Shown piece by piece: positions 19,415 to 28,376 of a stretch of DNA of 64,000 nucleotides. Made by a program: the position numbers and the translations under genes. This DNA is from Rhizobium sp. CCGE531 (GTDB lineage: Bacteria; Pseudomonadota; Alphaproteobacteria; Rhizobiales; Rhizobiaceae): positions 3,656,001-3,720,000 of the forward strand of contig NZ_CP032684.1 in NCBI RefSeq assembly GCF_003627795.1. The letters run 5' to 3'. The notes below the pieces were generated by a model, which saw nothing but the letters and a program-made list of their open reading frames with translations, did not search any database and had not been told where the DNA came from. The first letter of the stretch is position 1, and each line of letters opens with the position of its first letter.

Positions 19415-20074
19415 ATGACCGCCCTCTTCCTCCGCGACCTCAAACTTTCGGTGCGCGCCGGTGGCGGGGCGTTGATCGGCATCCTCTTCTTTCTGACCGT
19501 CGTCGCCGTCATTCCCTTCGGCGTCGGCCCCGACCTCAAGCTTCTCTCGCGCATCGGCCCGGCCATCGTCTGGATCGGCGCGCTGCTGGCGAGCCTTCTC
19601 GGCCTCGACCGGCTGTTCCAGGCCGAACGCGACGACGGTTCGCTCGACCTGCTCGTCATGCAGGAAACGCCGCTGGTCCTCACGGTCTTCATCAAATGTG
19701 CGGCGCATTGGGTGGCGACCGGCCTGCCCCTCGTCATCGCCTCGCCGCTGCTCGGTCTCTTTATGAATATGAACGAGACGGCGATTGCCGCCACGGCGCT
19801 GACCCTGCTCGTCGGCTCGCCGGCGATCACCTTCATCGGCGCGGTCGGTGCCGCCGTCGCCGTGGCGCTGCCGCGCGGCGGGCTGCTGGTCTCCATTCTG
19901 GTGCTGCCGCTCACCATTCCCGTGCTGATTTTCGGCGTCAGCGCCACCTATGCCGCCGTCGAGGGACCGCAACCCTTCCTGCCGCCCTTCCTGATCCTGA
20001 TCGCGCTGACTTTGTTCTTCGCCGTCATCGGCCCAGCCGCCGCCGCCCTTGCCTTGCGGAACACGACTGATTGA
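19415..20074 (+). CDS. ccmB: Heme exporter permease CcmB
   Basis: A 219-residue inner-membrane protein with six hydrophobic helices, the membrane partner of CcmA. The early LFLRDLKLSVRAGGGALIGI and LLGLDRLFQAERDDGSLDLL blocks are CcmB hallmarks. Length is normal. It is preceded by the repeat-filled gap and followed by 180 bases containing another repeat, then ccmC. All ccm genes here share orientation and probably a transcript despite the gaps. Confidence 0.93.
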   Translation: MTALFLRDLKLSVRAGGGALIGILFFLTVVAVIPFGVGPDLKLLSRIGPAIVWIGALLASLLGLDRLFQAERDDGSLDLLVMQETPLVLTVFIKCAAHWVATGLPLVIASPLLGLFMNMNETAIAATALTLLVGSPAITFIGAVGAAVAVALPRGGLLVSILVLPLTIPVLIFGVSATYAAVEGPQPFLPPFLILIALTLFFAVIGPAAAALALRNTTD

Positions 20075-20076
20075 TC

Positions 20077-20130
20077 AGAGCAATTCCAGGAAAAGTGCGA
20101 AGCGGTTTTCCGTCCGGAATTGCGAGACAA
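20077..20130. repeat. Dispersed CAATTCC...GGAATTG repeat, copy 1 (between ccmB and ccmC)
   Basis: Arms CAATTCCAGGAAAA and TTTTCCGTCCGGAATTG pair imperfectly. A close copy lies at 52781-52838. A further inverted AGAGCGTTTTC...GGCTCT segment follows at about 20139-20178. Confidence 0.8.
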
Positions 20131-20254
20131 TAAAAGGATAGAGCGTTTTCGCGTTTCGAGGAAAAGCGGAAAGGCTCTAACGGAGATACTGTTTCGTCGA
20201 TCTGAGACAATGCTGTCGATTGCCGCAAAAGCCATATCGGGTTAAACAAGCCGC

Positions 20255-21016
20255 ATGAGCGATATCAGCCCTGCGATCAGCCGATTTTCCGACCTCGCCA
20301 ACCCCACGCGGTTTCTGGCCTTTTCGGCGCGTCTCATTCCCTGGCTGGCGGTCATCTCGGCCGTGCTTCTCGCGATCGGCCTCTATTTGTCCTTTACGAC
20401 CGCCGGCGATTACCAGCAGGGCGATACCGTCCGCATCATGTATATTCACGTTCCGGCCGCCTGGCTTTCGATGATGTGCTACACGATCATGAGCATGTCG
20501 GCGATCGGCACGCTGGTCTGGCGCCATCCGCTGGCCGATGTCGCCGGCAAGACGGCCGCCCCGCTCGGCGCCGCCTTCACGCTGATCGCGCTGGTCACCG
20601 GCTCGCTCTGGGGCAAGCCGATGTGGGGCACCTATTGGGTCTGGGATGCGCGCCTGACCTCGGTCTTCATCCTGTTCCTGATGTATCTCGGCCTGATCGC
20701 GCTGAACCGCGCCATGGACGATCCGTCCAAGGCCGCGCGCGTCGCCTCGATCCTGACGCTGGTCGGCTTCATCAATATTCCGATCATCAAGTTCTCCGTG
20801 GATTGGTGGAACACGCTGCATCAGTCGGAAAGCATCATGCGCCTGGACGGCCCCGCCATCGACGCGGAATTCCTCCGGCCGCTCTTCGTCATGGCGCTCG
20901 CCTTCACGCTGCTGTTCTTCACGCTGCACCTGATGGCGATCCGCAACGAGATCTGGCGCCGCCGCATCGCCGCACAGCGCCGCATCGCCGCGCGCATGGC
21001 GGGCCGGGAGGAATAG
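20255..21016 (+). CDS. ccmC: Heme transporter/handler CcmC
   Basis: A 253-residue membrane protein of the haem-handling family. It carries the WWD-type tryptophan-rich motif [18 protein letters not shown] (about 125-142) flanked by histidines that coordinate haem (IHVPAAW near 66, TLHQSES near 188). It delivers haem to CcmE in the periplasm. Six helices are visible. The end is one base from the ccmD start, so translation is coupled. Confidence 0.95.
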   Translation: MSDISPAISRFSDLANPTRFLAFSARLIPWLAVISAVLLAIGLYLSFTTAGDYQQGDTVRIMYIHVPAAWLSMMCYTIMSMSAIGTLVWRHPLADVAGKTAAPLGAAFTLIALVTGSLWGKPMWGTYWVWDARLTSVFILFLMYLGLIALNRAMDDPSKAARVASILTLVGFINIPIIKFSVDWWNTLHQSESIMRLDGPAIDAEFLRPLFVMALAFTLLFFTLHLMAIRNEIWRRRIAAQRRIAARMAGREE

Positions 21017-21017
21017 C

Positions 21018-21191
21018 ATGACGCATCCCTTCTACGTTTACGGCTCCTATGGCTTTGCCGCGATCATGATCCTCGCCGTCATCGCCTGGACCTGGGTAGA
21101 CGGGCGCCTGCGCCGCCGCGAGCTGGCAGCACTGGAGGCATCGGGGATCCGTCGCCGCTCGCAGCGCACGCCCGAGGGCGAGACGAAATGA
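21018..21191 (+). CDS. ccmD: Heme exporter accessory protein CcmD
   Basis: A 57-residue single-helix protein: [20 protein letters not shown], then a basic tail [11 protein letters not shown]. CcmD helps release holo-CcmE from CcmABC. The FYVYGSYG start and the position between ccmC and ccmG are diagnostic. It starts one base after the ccmC stop and its TGA overlaps the ccmG ATG (ATGA). Confidence 0.92.
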   Translation: MTHPFYVYGSYGFAAIMILAVIAWTWVDGRLRRRELAALEASGIRRRSQRTPEGETK

Positions 21192-21799
21192 CGGCCGATG
21201 CCGACAACAAGAATGGCGTAAAATCGAGCGGCACCGCGCGCTATCTGCTGGCGCTGATCCCGCTCATCGTCTTTGCCTGCATCGCCTTTGCCGTCGGCAA
21301 GGTCATGTATGACCAGGAAGTGCACGGCACCGATATCTCGGCCATCCCCTCGGCCCTGATCGGCACCAAGGCGCCCAAGCTTGCGCTCGCGCCGCTTGAG
21401 GGTTCCAACCTGCCGGCGCTGACCGATGACGCCATCAAGGGCAAGCTGACGCTCGTCAATGTCTTCGCCTCCTGGTGCATCCCCTGCCGCGACGAGCATC
21501 CGGTGCTGAAGGAGCTTGCCAAGATCGGTCAGCTCAACATCGTGGCGATCAACTACAAGGACACGAGCGAGAACGCGCTCCGCTTCCTCGGCGAACTCGG
21601 CAATCCCTATAACGCCATCGGCATCGACGCGAACGGCTCCGCCGCCATCGACTGGGGCGTCTACGGCATTCCGGAATCCTACCTCGTCTCCCCCGACGGC
21701 ACGATCCTCTACAAACAAGTCGGCCCCTTCACGCCGACCAGCCTGAAGGAAGGGCTTTATCCGGCGATAGCGAAGGCGCGGGAGAAGCCGGCAACTTAG
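21188..21799 (+). CDS. ccmG: Thiol:disulfide interchange protein CcmG/DsbE (CycY)
   Basis: A membrane-anchored periplasmic thioredoxin that reduces apocytochrome c cysteines before haem attachment. The 203-residue protein has an N-terminal helix (about 19-40) and the active site W-C97-I-P-C100, plus the [15 protein letters not shown] block with the cis-proline. Start overlaps ccmD. ccmE, ccmF and ccmH are not in this window, so the remaining maturation genes must lie elsewhere. A short CCTTCTC/GAGAAGG hairpin follows the stop. Confidence 0.93.
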   Translation: MTADADNKNGVKSSGTARYLLALIPLIVFACIAFAVGKVMYDQEVHGTDISAIPSALIGTKAPKLALAPLEGSNLPALTDDAIKGKLTLVNVFASWCIPCRDEHPVLKELAKIGQLNIVAINYKDTSENALRFLGELGNPYNAIGIDANGSAAIDWGVYGIPESYLVSPDGTILYKQVGPFTPTSLKEGLYPAIAKAREKPAT

Positions 21800-21842
21800 A
21801 CACCTTCTCTCCTCGGAGAAGGCGGCAGCAACAACAACCCGC

Positions 21843-21893
21843 CCTCGTGGTTCGAGGCTTCAGCCCTGCGGGCTTCCGCACCTCACCATGAGG
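21843..21893. repeat. Intergenic repeat flanking the mobile element, left copy
   Basis: CCTCGTGGTTCGAGGC ... CACCTCACCATGAGG. A related sequence in opposite orientation lies at 25473-25536 on the other side of the mobile element. Confidence 0.75.
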
Positions 21894-22053
21894 GCTAATC
21901 TCTGTCCATCAACCGCTAGAGCGTTTCTGACTTTGTTAGAATCGTGGATTGAACTAAGCCGCTGATCGCGGCGATTTGAGGCAGGCTTTGACGAGAGCGC
22001 CCTGACTGAGAGGATGGTTGTGTTGCAACCCACCCTTCAGACAGGAGGCCCCG

Positions 22054-22917
22054 ATGGCTGAGATGAGCCCTCTTCGCCGCCGGATGATTGAGGACATGAC
22101 GGTCCGCAATTTGTCCCCGGCGACCCAACGATCCTACATCAGTGCAGTCCGGAAGTTCAGCCGCTATTTCGCCCGATCGCCTGATCGGCTCGATCTTGAC
22201 GATATTCGTAGCTTCCAGGTTTACCTCGTCTCAACCGGGATATCCTGGGCATCGTTGAACCAGATTGTATGCGCTCTTCGGTTTTTCTATGGGATCACTC
22301 TGGGTCAGGACGATGTCCCCGAGCGGATCCCGTACGCGCGCGAGCCACGGAAACTTCCTGTTATTCTGTCGGCGGACGAAGTGGTGCAATTTCTTGAGGC
22401 CGTCTCCAGTCTGAAGGCGCGCGTGGCGCTGACTACGGCTTATGCTGCTGGCCTCAGGGTCGGTGAGGTCTGCGGACTGAAGGTCGAGGATGTCGACAGC
22501 TCCCGCATGGTGATGCATGTTCGCCATGGTAAAGGCGCCAAAGCCCGATACGTTATGCTGTCGACAGAACTGCTCGGCATCCTGCGCAGCTATTGGCGTC
22601 TATCGCGCCCCACGGCATTCCTTTTTCCAGGGCGTGATGCCGACAAACCGATCGAACCGACAGTCTTGAATGCCGCTTGCCGATCGGCGGTTGCCGCAAC
22701 GGGTCTTTCAAAACGCGTCACCGTTCATACGTTGCGGCATTCCTTTGCCACTCACCTACTGGAGAATGGCACTGACATCCGGATCATCCAGGTCCTGCTC
22801 GGCCATGCCCATCTGTCGAGCACGGCACACTATACGCAGGTTTCCACCGACACGATCCGATCAACAGCCAGCCCACTTGATCTGTTGCAGCTGGAGGTGA
22901 CGCCGCCGGGATCGTAA
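22054..22917 (+). CDS. Tyrosine recombinase (phage-integrase family) of the IS91-like element
   Basis: A 287-residue recombinase with a SAM-like N-terminal domain (MTVRNLSPATQRSYISAVRK) and catalytic domain from about residue 100. The catalytic set is visible: R135 (GLRVGE), lysines near 160, H225-x2-R228 (HTLRH), H251 (GHAHLS) and nucleophile Y260 (HYTQV). ATG at 22054 follows AGGAGG; an upstream in-frame start was rejected. The Y2 transposase gene starts five bases after its stop, so the two form a unit. Such integrase/IS91 pairs recur in proteobacteria; the recombinase's contribution to transposition is unclear. Confidence 0.9.
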   Translation: MAEMSPLRRRMIEDMTVRNLSPATQRSYISAVRKFSRYFARSPDRLDLDDIRSFQVYLVSTGISWASLNQIVCALRFFYGITLGQDDVPERIPYAREPRKLPVILSADEVVQFLEAVSSLKARVALTTAYAAGLRVGEVCGLKVEDVDSSRMVMHVRHGKGAKARYVMLSTELLGILRSYWRLSRPTAFLFPGRDADKPIEPTVLNAACRSAVAATGLSKRVTVHTLRHSFATHLLENGTDIRIIQVLLGHAHLSSTAHYTQVSTDTIRSTASPLDLLQLEVTPPGS

Positions 22918-22922
22918 ATCGG

Positions 22923-24110
22923 TTGCGCCCGACCTTCGAAGTCGCCGACATCTTCCGGCGACATGGGGACTCTTATAGGTGGGAGAACGTCGGTCATCTT
23001 GGCCGCGGCGAACGACGCGTCATGGGCGCGATAGAAGCTTGCCGGACACCCAGGCTCGGGGGTCACGTCGATGCCTGCGACGAGTGCGGCAAGACCCGCA
23101 TCTCTTACAATTCCTGCCGTAACCGCCACTGCCCGAAGTGTCAGGGCGCGGCTCGCAAGGAGTGGGTCGACGCACGCGTCGCCGATCTCTTGCCAGTCCC
23201 ATACTTCCATGTGGTCTTCACGCTACCGCGTGGCGTCGCCGAGATCGCCTTCCAGAACAAGGCGGTCGTCTATGCATTGCTGATGCGGATCTCAGCCGAG
23301 ACGCTGCAGACCATCGCGGCCAACCCCAAATGGCTGGGCGCCGAGATCGGCGTCACCGCCGTCCTTCACACTTGGGGCCAGGCGATGACCCACCATCCCC
23401 ATGCCCATTGTCTCGTGCCGGGCGGCGGTCTTTCACCAGACAGATCAAGGTGGGTCGCGTGCCGACCGGGCTTCTTTCTACCCGTTCGGGTGTTGTCACG
23501 CCTGTTTCGGCGACTCTTTCTGACCGCCCTCGCTGAAGCTTTCGCCCAAGGTGAGCTGCACTTCGTCAACGAACTCGCTCATCTCAACGACGACAACACA
23601 TTCACCTGCCATCTCTCGCGCGCTCGCAGCATCGAATGGGTCGTCTATGCCAAGCCGCCCTTCGGTGGGCCGGACCAGGTGCTTGCCTATCTCGGCCGCT
23701 ACACCCATCGTGTCGCTATCGCAAACAGCCGTATCGTTCATGCCGATGGCGACCACGTCGCCTTCCGATGGAAGGATTATCGTGGCAATGGTCGCGACCG
23801 TGACAAGATCATGCGCCTTCGTCCCTACGAGTTCATTCGGCGCTTTCTCCTTCATGTAATTCCGGATGGTTTCCACCGCATGCGCCACTTCGGCTTTCTC
23901 GCCAATTGTCATCGGCGGGATCGTATCAGTCTCTGCAGAAGCCTCCTCGGCCAGCCATCACCAACAGGCGGGCAACCCCATTCAGCCAAATCGCAGCAAA
24001 CGCACTCCTACGAATGCCCCGACTGCCGGCGCCCCATGCGTAGGACAGGCGTCAACGTTGCACCAGTTGCGCCCCTCCGACCTTCATCCTTCCGGTGCGA
24101 TACATCATGA
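22923..24110 (+). CDS. IS91-family HUH (Y2) transposase
   Basis: A 395-residue rolling-circle transposase. It has an N-terminal zinc-binding region (C52-x2-C55 ... C65, H69, C70, C73), the HUH motif HPHAH (158-162) in a typical HPHAHCLVPGGG block, and paired tyrosines Y256-x3-Y260 (YLGRYTHR). No ATG fits the conserved MRPTFEVADIFRRHG start, so TTG at 22923 is used. The C-terminus, with CPDC near residue 367, is complete. The gene appears intact. Confidence 0.9.
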   Translation: MRPTFEVADIFRRHGDSYRWENVGHLGRGERRVMGAIEACRTPRLGGHVDACDECGKTRISYNSCRNRHCPKCQGAARKEWVDARVADLLPVPYFHVVFTLPRGVAEIAFQNKAVVYALLMRISAETLQTIAANPKWLGAEIGVTAVLHTWGQAMTHHPHAHCLVPGGGLSPDRSRWVACRPGFFLPVRVLSRLFRRLFLTALAEAFAQGELHFVNELAHLNDDNTFTCHLSRARSIEWVVYAKPPFGGPDQVLAYLGRYTHRVAIANSRIVHADGDHVAFRWKDYRGNGRDRDKIMRLRPYEFIRRFLLHVIPDGFHRMRHFGFLANCHRRDRISLCRSLLGQPSPTGGQPHSAKSQQTHSYECPDCRRPMRRTGVNVAPVAPLRPSSFRCDTS

Positions 24111-24503
24111 CGCCCGACAATCCGCGCCACGTTATACGACCACAGACCCAGCGCATCTCCAGCGTGCGATATCGCTTGACCTTAGCCAGGTCAAAAGACC
24201 GCCGGTACCGACCCATTTCGCAAATAGATCCCCGAAACGTACGGCAAACCGCTCCTGAAAGCGTACATTCGACCTATCTTCCCGATGGACCGGCCGTGGC
24301 TAAATTGTTCCCGGTACCGCTCCGGCGGGCGTGCTCTAAAATTCCCCATAGCAGCGTCAAACTACCCGCGCCTTAGTTCAATCCGGCTTACATGAGGTCG
24401 CCCGAATTCGCCGGACCGCCTGATGCGCCCTCAAATAACCCTCCAGATTCCCTTTTGGGTTCGAATGTGATTCAAGATGCTGGCTGAGAGGAGGTCAGCA
24501 TCG
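24111..24503 (+). other. Non-coding end of the IS91-like element and IS630 leader
   Basis: About 390 bases with no supported gene. It holds the presumed right end of the IS91-like element (inverted repeat at 24372-24384) and the upstream region of the IS630 transposase, with GAGAGGAGG just before its start. Confidence 0.5.
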
Positions 24504-25452
24504 ATGGTCGCACCTCTTTCGAATGATCTGCGTGAACGTGTCGTGGCTGCTGTCACGGCGGGAGAGAGCTGTCGCTCGGTGGCCGCGCGGTTCGGCGTCT
24601 CGGTGTCGTCTGTCGTGAAGTGGTCGCAGCGGTATCGCCGCAGCGGTTCGGTTGCGCCCGGTCAGATGGGAGGGCATCGCAAGCGCCTTTTGGAACCGCA
24701 TCGTGCTTTTATAGCCGAGCGGATTGCTCAGACGCCGCAGATCAGCCTGCACGGCCTCAAGGACGAACTGGCGGTGAGAGGCATCATCGTCTCGCATGAC
24801 GCCGTTTGGCGTTTTCTGCGCCGCGAGGGGCTGCGCTTCAAAAAAAACGATGTTTGCCCTCGAGCAGGCGCGCACTGATATCGCCCGTCGACGCAAGCGC
24901 TGGCAGTCATGGCAGACGCGGCTCGACCCTCAAAGGCTCGTGTTCATCGACGAAACCTGGATCAAGACCAACATGGCTCCCCTTTACGGCTGGGGTGTTA
25001 AGGGCAAGCGACTGCGAGGCTTTGCCCCGCACGGCCATTGGCGGACATTGACCTTCGTCGGCGCGCTCCGGGCCGATTGTCTCACCGCACCCTGCGTCTT
25101 CGACGGCCCGATCAATGGCCAGTGCTTCAGGGCCTATGTCGAACAACAACTCGTCCCGACGCTGCAGCCAGGCGACATCGTCATCATGGACAATCTGGGC
25201 AGCCACAAATCCGGGCAGATACGCCAGTTGATCAAGGCCGCCGGTGCAAGGCTCTGGTTTCTGCCGCCCTATTCACCAGACCTCAATCCGATCGAACAGG
25301 CCTTCGCCAAGATCAAGCATTGGATGCGAAAAGCACAGATGAGAACCATCGACGACACCTGGCGATATCTTGGCTCACTCGTCCAGACAATCGGCCCAGA
25401 CGAGTGTGCCAACTATCTTGCCAACGCTGGCTATGCTTCAAACAAAACATGA
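24504..25452 (+). CDS. IS630-family transposase, expressed by frameshifting
   Basis: The first frame (24504-24878) encodes an HTH domain (SVAARFGVSVSSVVKWSQRY) and a linker. The second frame, joined at a run of eight A (24840-24847), encodes the DDE catalytic domain: FIDETW, IMDNLGSHKS and DLNPIEQAFAKIKHWMRK give Asp, Asp and Glu. The shift needed is +1 (or -2) at the A run, where FKK continues as TMFALEQ. Programmed slippage is common in IS630 elements. A simple disabling mutation cannot be excluded, but the joined product has normal length (about 315 residues) and intact motifs. Confidence 0.8.
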
Positions 25453-25472
25453 AACACTCTAAAGCCGCTCCA

Positions 25473-25536
25473 CCTCATGGTGAGGTGCCTTGTTGCCGAA
25501 GCGATAGCGTAGGAAACAAGGCCTCGAACCACGAGG
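25473..25536. repeat. Intergenic repeat flanking the mobile element, right copy
   Basis: CCTCATGGTGAGGTGCC ... GGCCTCGAACCACGAGG, the opposite orientation of 21843-21893, with a different and longer centre. Confidence 0.75.
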
Positions 25537-25585
25537 TGGCCAAGAGGCCAGCTCACCTTGAAGACGCCGCCAAATCCGGCAGTCG

Positions 25586-26176
25586 CTAAATCCCACCCTG
25601 CCACGTCTTGATCGCCTCGACCGGCCAAACCAGCATCAGCACATTGAGGGTGAGGTTATCGCGGATGAGCCAGCCAGTGAGCAGTTCGAAGAAGATGGCG
25701 ATGGCGACCGTCACCAGCACCGGCGCGCGCCAGGCGAACAGGAAGCCGACCACCATGAACACCGCATCCATCGACGAGTTGAGGATGCTGTCACCGACGT
25801 AATCGAGCGAGATCGTCGCTGAACGGTAGCGGTTGATGATGATGGGGGAGTTTTCCAAGAGCTCCCAGCCAGATTCGATCAGCATGGCAACGAAGAGCCG
25901 CATCGACAACGGCTTGCCGCGCATGATCAGATGCGTGAGGCCGAAGAACAGGAAGCCGTGGATGATGTGCGACGGCGTGTACCAATCGGCGATATGCTGC
26001 GAATTGCCGCTGGATTTCACCACCGGCTCGAAGAGCTTCACATAGCCGCAGGTACAGATCGGCACGCGGCCCATCATATATTCCGCCACGATTTGCACGA
26101 GCAGAACGACGGCACAGGCGATGAACCAGAAGCTCTGCTGCCGGTAGCGGCTTTGGGCGTCGATGGCTTCGCTCAT
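25586..26176 (-). CDS. DUF2585 (UPF0314) membrane protein
   Basis: A 196-residue inner-membrane protein with about five helices. Conserved blocks are [40 protein letters not shown] and [18 protein letters not shown], which I recognise from the DUF2585/UPF0314 family of Rhizobiales. Function is unknown. The start overlaps the yciB stop by four bases (ATGA), so it is the last gene of the dapF-mtaB-ftsY-yciB operon. The intergenic repeat and the IS lie directly downstream. Confidence 0.85.
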   Translation of the reverse strand: MSEAIDAQSRYRQQSFWFIACAVVLLVQIVAEYMMGRVPICTCGYVKLFEPVVKSSGNSQHIADWYTPSHIIHGFLFFGLTHLIMRGKPLSMRLFVAMLIESGWELLENSPIIINRYRSATISLDYVGDSILNSSMDAVFMVVGFLFAWRAPVLVTVAIAIFFELLTGWLIRDNLTLNVLMLVWPVEAIKTWQGGI

Positions 26177-26892
26177 TTCCCGTTTTCCGTAGGTGGCTCG
26201 ATCGTGTGCTTCATGATCAGCGGCATCTGCGACAGGGTGAAGAGAATGGTGATCGGCATCGTCGCCCAGACCTTGAAGTTCACCCACAGATTGTCCGCCG
26301 CCTTGGCGTCGGGCAGGTAATACCAGTTCGAACCGCGCCAGACGACTTCGTTGAGCACGGCCAGAATGAAAAAGAAGACGCCCCAGCGCAGCGTCAGCTT
26401 GCGCCAGCCCTCGGCATCCAGCTGGAAGGCAGCATTGAAGACATAGCCGAGCAGCGACTTGCCGAAGGCAAGGCCGCCGAGCAGCGCCACGCCGAACAGG
26501 GCGTTGACGATGGTCGGCTTCATCTTGATGAAGGTTTCGTTCTGCAGATAGATGCCGAGCGCGCCGAAGATCAGCACCACGATGCCGGAGACGAAGGGCA
26601 TTAGTGGCAGATGGCCGAGCATGACTTTCGAGACGACGAGCGAGATCACCGTCGCCGCCATGAACAGGCCGGTGGCCACGAAGAGCGGACCACCGAGCGT
26701 CGCCAATTGCGGAAAATGCTGCACCAGCCATTCGCCGCGCAGGTTGCCAAAGAAGAACACCAGCAAGGGCCCGAGTTCCAGCACCAGCTTCAGCATCGGG
26801 TGATGCTTGTCGGCGGCACTTGGGGTAAGATCACTGTCGCTGGTCGTCATTGCGGCACTTTTCCTGTCATCGAATTCGTTCTTGTCGTTCAT
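26173..26892 (-). CDS. yciB: Inner-membrane septation protein A (YciB/IspZ)
   Basis: A 239-residue membrane protein with about six helices. The family core begins [20 protein letters not shown] and ends [19 protein letters not shown]. YciB proteins affect envelope integrity and septation. The start at 26892 overlaps the ftsY stop (ATGA); an internal ATG 14 codons later is the alternative. The overlaps on both sides show translational coupling. Confidence 0.9.
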   Translation of the reverse strand: MNDKNEFDDRKSAAMTTSDSDLTPSAADKHHPMLKLVLELGPLLVFFFGNLRGEWLVQHFPQLATLGGPLFVATGLFMAATVISLVVSKVMLGHLPLMPFVSGIVVLIFGALGIYLQNETFIKMKPTIVNALFGVALLGGLAFGKSLLGYVFNAAFQLDAEGWRKLTLRWGVFFFILAVLNEVVWRGSNWYYLPDAKAADNLWVNFKVWATMPITILFTLSQMPLIMKHTIEPPTENGK

Positions 26893-28358
26893 TGGCTGTT
26901 TACAGCCCCCGTACCGGCAATGGCATGGGCAAAATCCTCGGCCTCGAACGGCTCGAGATCATCTACACCCTCGCCGACGCCGATGAAATAGACCGGCAGC
27001 TTGTGCTTGGCCGAGATGGCGACGAGAATGCCGCCCCGCGCCGTACCGTCGAGCTTGGTCATGATCAACCCGTTGACGCCGGCGACGTTGCGGAAGATCT
27101 CCACCTGGTTCAGCGCGTTCTGGCCCGTGGTCGCATCTAGCGTCTGCAGCACAGTATGCGGCGCATCCGGATCGAGCTTGCCGAGCACGCGCACGATCTT
27201 CTCAAGCTCGGCCATCAGCTCCGCCTTGTTCTGCAGGCGGCCGGCGGTATCGATGATCAGCACGTCGCTCTTATTGGCCTTGGCCTGCTGGAAGGCATCG
27301 AAGGCAAGGCCGGCGGCATCCGCACCGAGCTTGGTGCCGATGAATTCCGATTTCGTGCGATCGGCCCAGATCTTCAATTGCTCGATGGCCGCGGCGCGGA
27401 ACGTATCGCCGGCGGCGATCATGACCTTCAGCCCGGCGCCCGAAAGCTTGGCCGCCAGCTTGCCGATCGTCGTCGTCTTGCCGGTGCCGTTGACGCCGAC
27501 GACGAGGATGACATGCGGCTTGTGGCTGAGGTCGAGCTGCAAGGGCTTCGCGACGGGCTTCAGCACCTTGGCGATTTCCTGCGCCATGATGCGGCCGACG
27601 TCCTCGCTCGTCACGTCCTTGCCGTATCGCTCCGAGGCCAGTGTATCGGTCACCCGCATCGCCGTCTCGACGCCGAGATCGGCCTGGATCAGCAGATCCT
27701 CCAGATCCTGCAGCGTCTGATCGTCAAGTTTGCGCTTGGTGAAGAGCGCCGAGATCTGGCCGGTGAGCTGCGACGAGGTGCGCGCAAGGCCAGCGCGCAG
27801 GCGCTGGAACCAGGAGAGTTTCTGCTTCGGGGCTTCGGGAACGGGTGCTGGCGCGGAGGTGGAGAAGCCCTTGGGGAGGTTGGGGGCGGCGGCTGGGATT
27901 TCCGTGCTTTTCGACGAAGATTCCGAGCTTGCGGGAGTTTCGTCACCCCCCTCTGTCCTGTCGGACATCTCCCCCACAAGGGGGGAGATCGGTTCGATGG
28001 GGTGCTCTTCCGGCGTTAAATCAATTTCGGCGTTTGCGGCCTGTTCCGGAGCACCTGCAACTTCATCGTCGTTATCTGCCTCGACGGTCTCGGGCTCTTT
28101 CGCGCCAAGAGCATCTGATTGCACTTCAGCCTCCTGCTCTTGCTCAGCCGGCACGGCATCCTCCAACCGATCTCCCCCCTTGTGGGGGAGATGTCCCGAA
28201 GGGACAGAGGGGGGTGACGCAGGCTCGACAAACTCGGAAGCCGGCGAAACATCTACAACAGGTGTCTCAACCCTAGCCAAACTCTCCGCAGGCGCCTGCT
28301 CCTCAGCCGGCTTTTCTCGGCCGAAGGTGAAGACTTTTTTGATGAAACCGAGCGCCAT
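26889..28358 (-). CDS. ftsY: Signal recognition particle receptor FtsY
   Basis: SRP receptor GTPase that docks ribosome-SRP complexes at the membrane. The 489-residue protein has an acidic, poorly conserved A domain (1 to about 180), the four-helix N domain, and the G domain with G1 GVNGTGKT (288-295), DTAGR (370 on) and [10 protein letters not shown]. The A domain contains two peptides encoded by palindromic repeat units: [17 protein letters not shown] (48-64) and [18 protein letters not shown] (122-139). Both are in frame, and the essential NG domain is untouched. The yciB start overlaps its stop; mtaB ends 18 bases upstream. Confidence 0.96.
   Translation of the reverse strand: MALGFIKKVFTFGREKPAEEQAPAESLARVETPVVDVSPASEFVEPASPPSVPSGHLPHKGGDRLEDAVPAEQEQEAEVQSDALGAKEPETVEADNDDEVAGAPEQAANAEIDLTPEEHPIEPISPLVGEMSDRTEGGDETPASSESSSKSTEIPAAAPNLPKGFSTSAPAPVPEAPKQKLSWFQRLRAGLARTSSQLTGQISALFTKRKLDDQTLQDLEDLLIQADLGVETAMRVTDTLASERYGKDVTSEDVGRIMAQEIAKVLKPVAKPLQLDLSHKPHVILVVGVNGTGKTTTIGKLAAKLSGAGLKVMIAAGDTFRAAAIEQLKIWADRTKSEFIGTKLGADAAGLAFDAFQQAKANKSDVLIIDTAGRLQNKAELMAELEKIVRVLGKLDPDAPHTVLQTLDATTGQNALNQVEIFRNVAGVNGLIMTKLDGTARGGILVAISAKHKLPVYFIGVGEGVDDLEPFEAEDFAHAIAGTGAVNSQ
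27943..27992. repeat. Palindromic repeat unit inside ftsY (second in the protein)
   Basis: TCACCCCCCTCTGTC ... CTCCCCCACAAGGGGGGAG, the same unit as at 13454-13501 and 19154-19201. Read on the minus strand it encodes FtsY residues of about 122-139. Confidence 0.9.
28168..28217. repeat. Palindromic repeat unit inside ftsY (first in the protein)
   Basis: CGATCTCCCCCCTTGTGGGG ... GACAGAGGGGGGTGA, inverted relative to the unit at 27943-27992. Read on the minus strand it encodes FtsY residues of about 48-64. Confidence 0.9.
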
Positions 28359-28376
28359 GAAGTGTCCGTTGAAGCA

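Larger units (their letters stand above)
21946..24384 (+). mobile_element. IS91-like element with tyrosine recombinase, nested in the IS630 element
   Basis: Two genes, a tyrosine recombinase and a Y2 HUH transposase, lie between the perfect 13-bp inverted repeat GGATTGAACTAAG (21946-21958) and its complement (24372-24384). The GAAC in this repeat is also the tetranucleotide favoured by IS91 insertion. I take these repeats as provisional ends. Another possibility is that the element reaches about 24465, where GAATGTGATTCAAG resembles the left GAATCGTGGATTGAA. Confidence 0.5.
21919..25459 (+). mobile_element. IS630-family element, interrupted by an IS91-like element
   Basis: The left end GAGCGTTTCTGACTTTGTT (21919 on) and the complement of the right end (25459 back), GAGTGTTTCATGTTTTGTT, match at most positions over about 27 bases, so they are terminal inverted repeats. 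Both borders are TA (21917-21918 and 25460-25461), the IS630 target duplication. The IS630 transposase is next to the right end, while the left end is separated from it by the tyrosine recombinase and IS91-type transposase genes. Without the insert the IS630 would be about 1.1 kb, a normal size. Confidence 0.75.

Noticed and set aside
24095..24376. A 93-codon frame downstream of the IS91 transposase
   Set aside because: It overlaps the transposase end and the probable element terminus, has no start signal, and shows no recognisable sequence.
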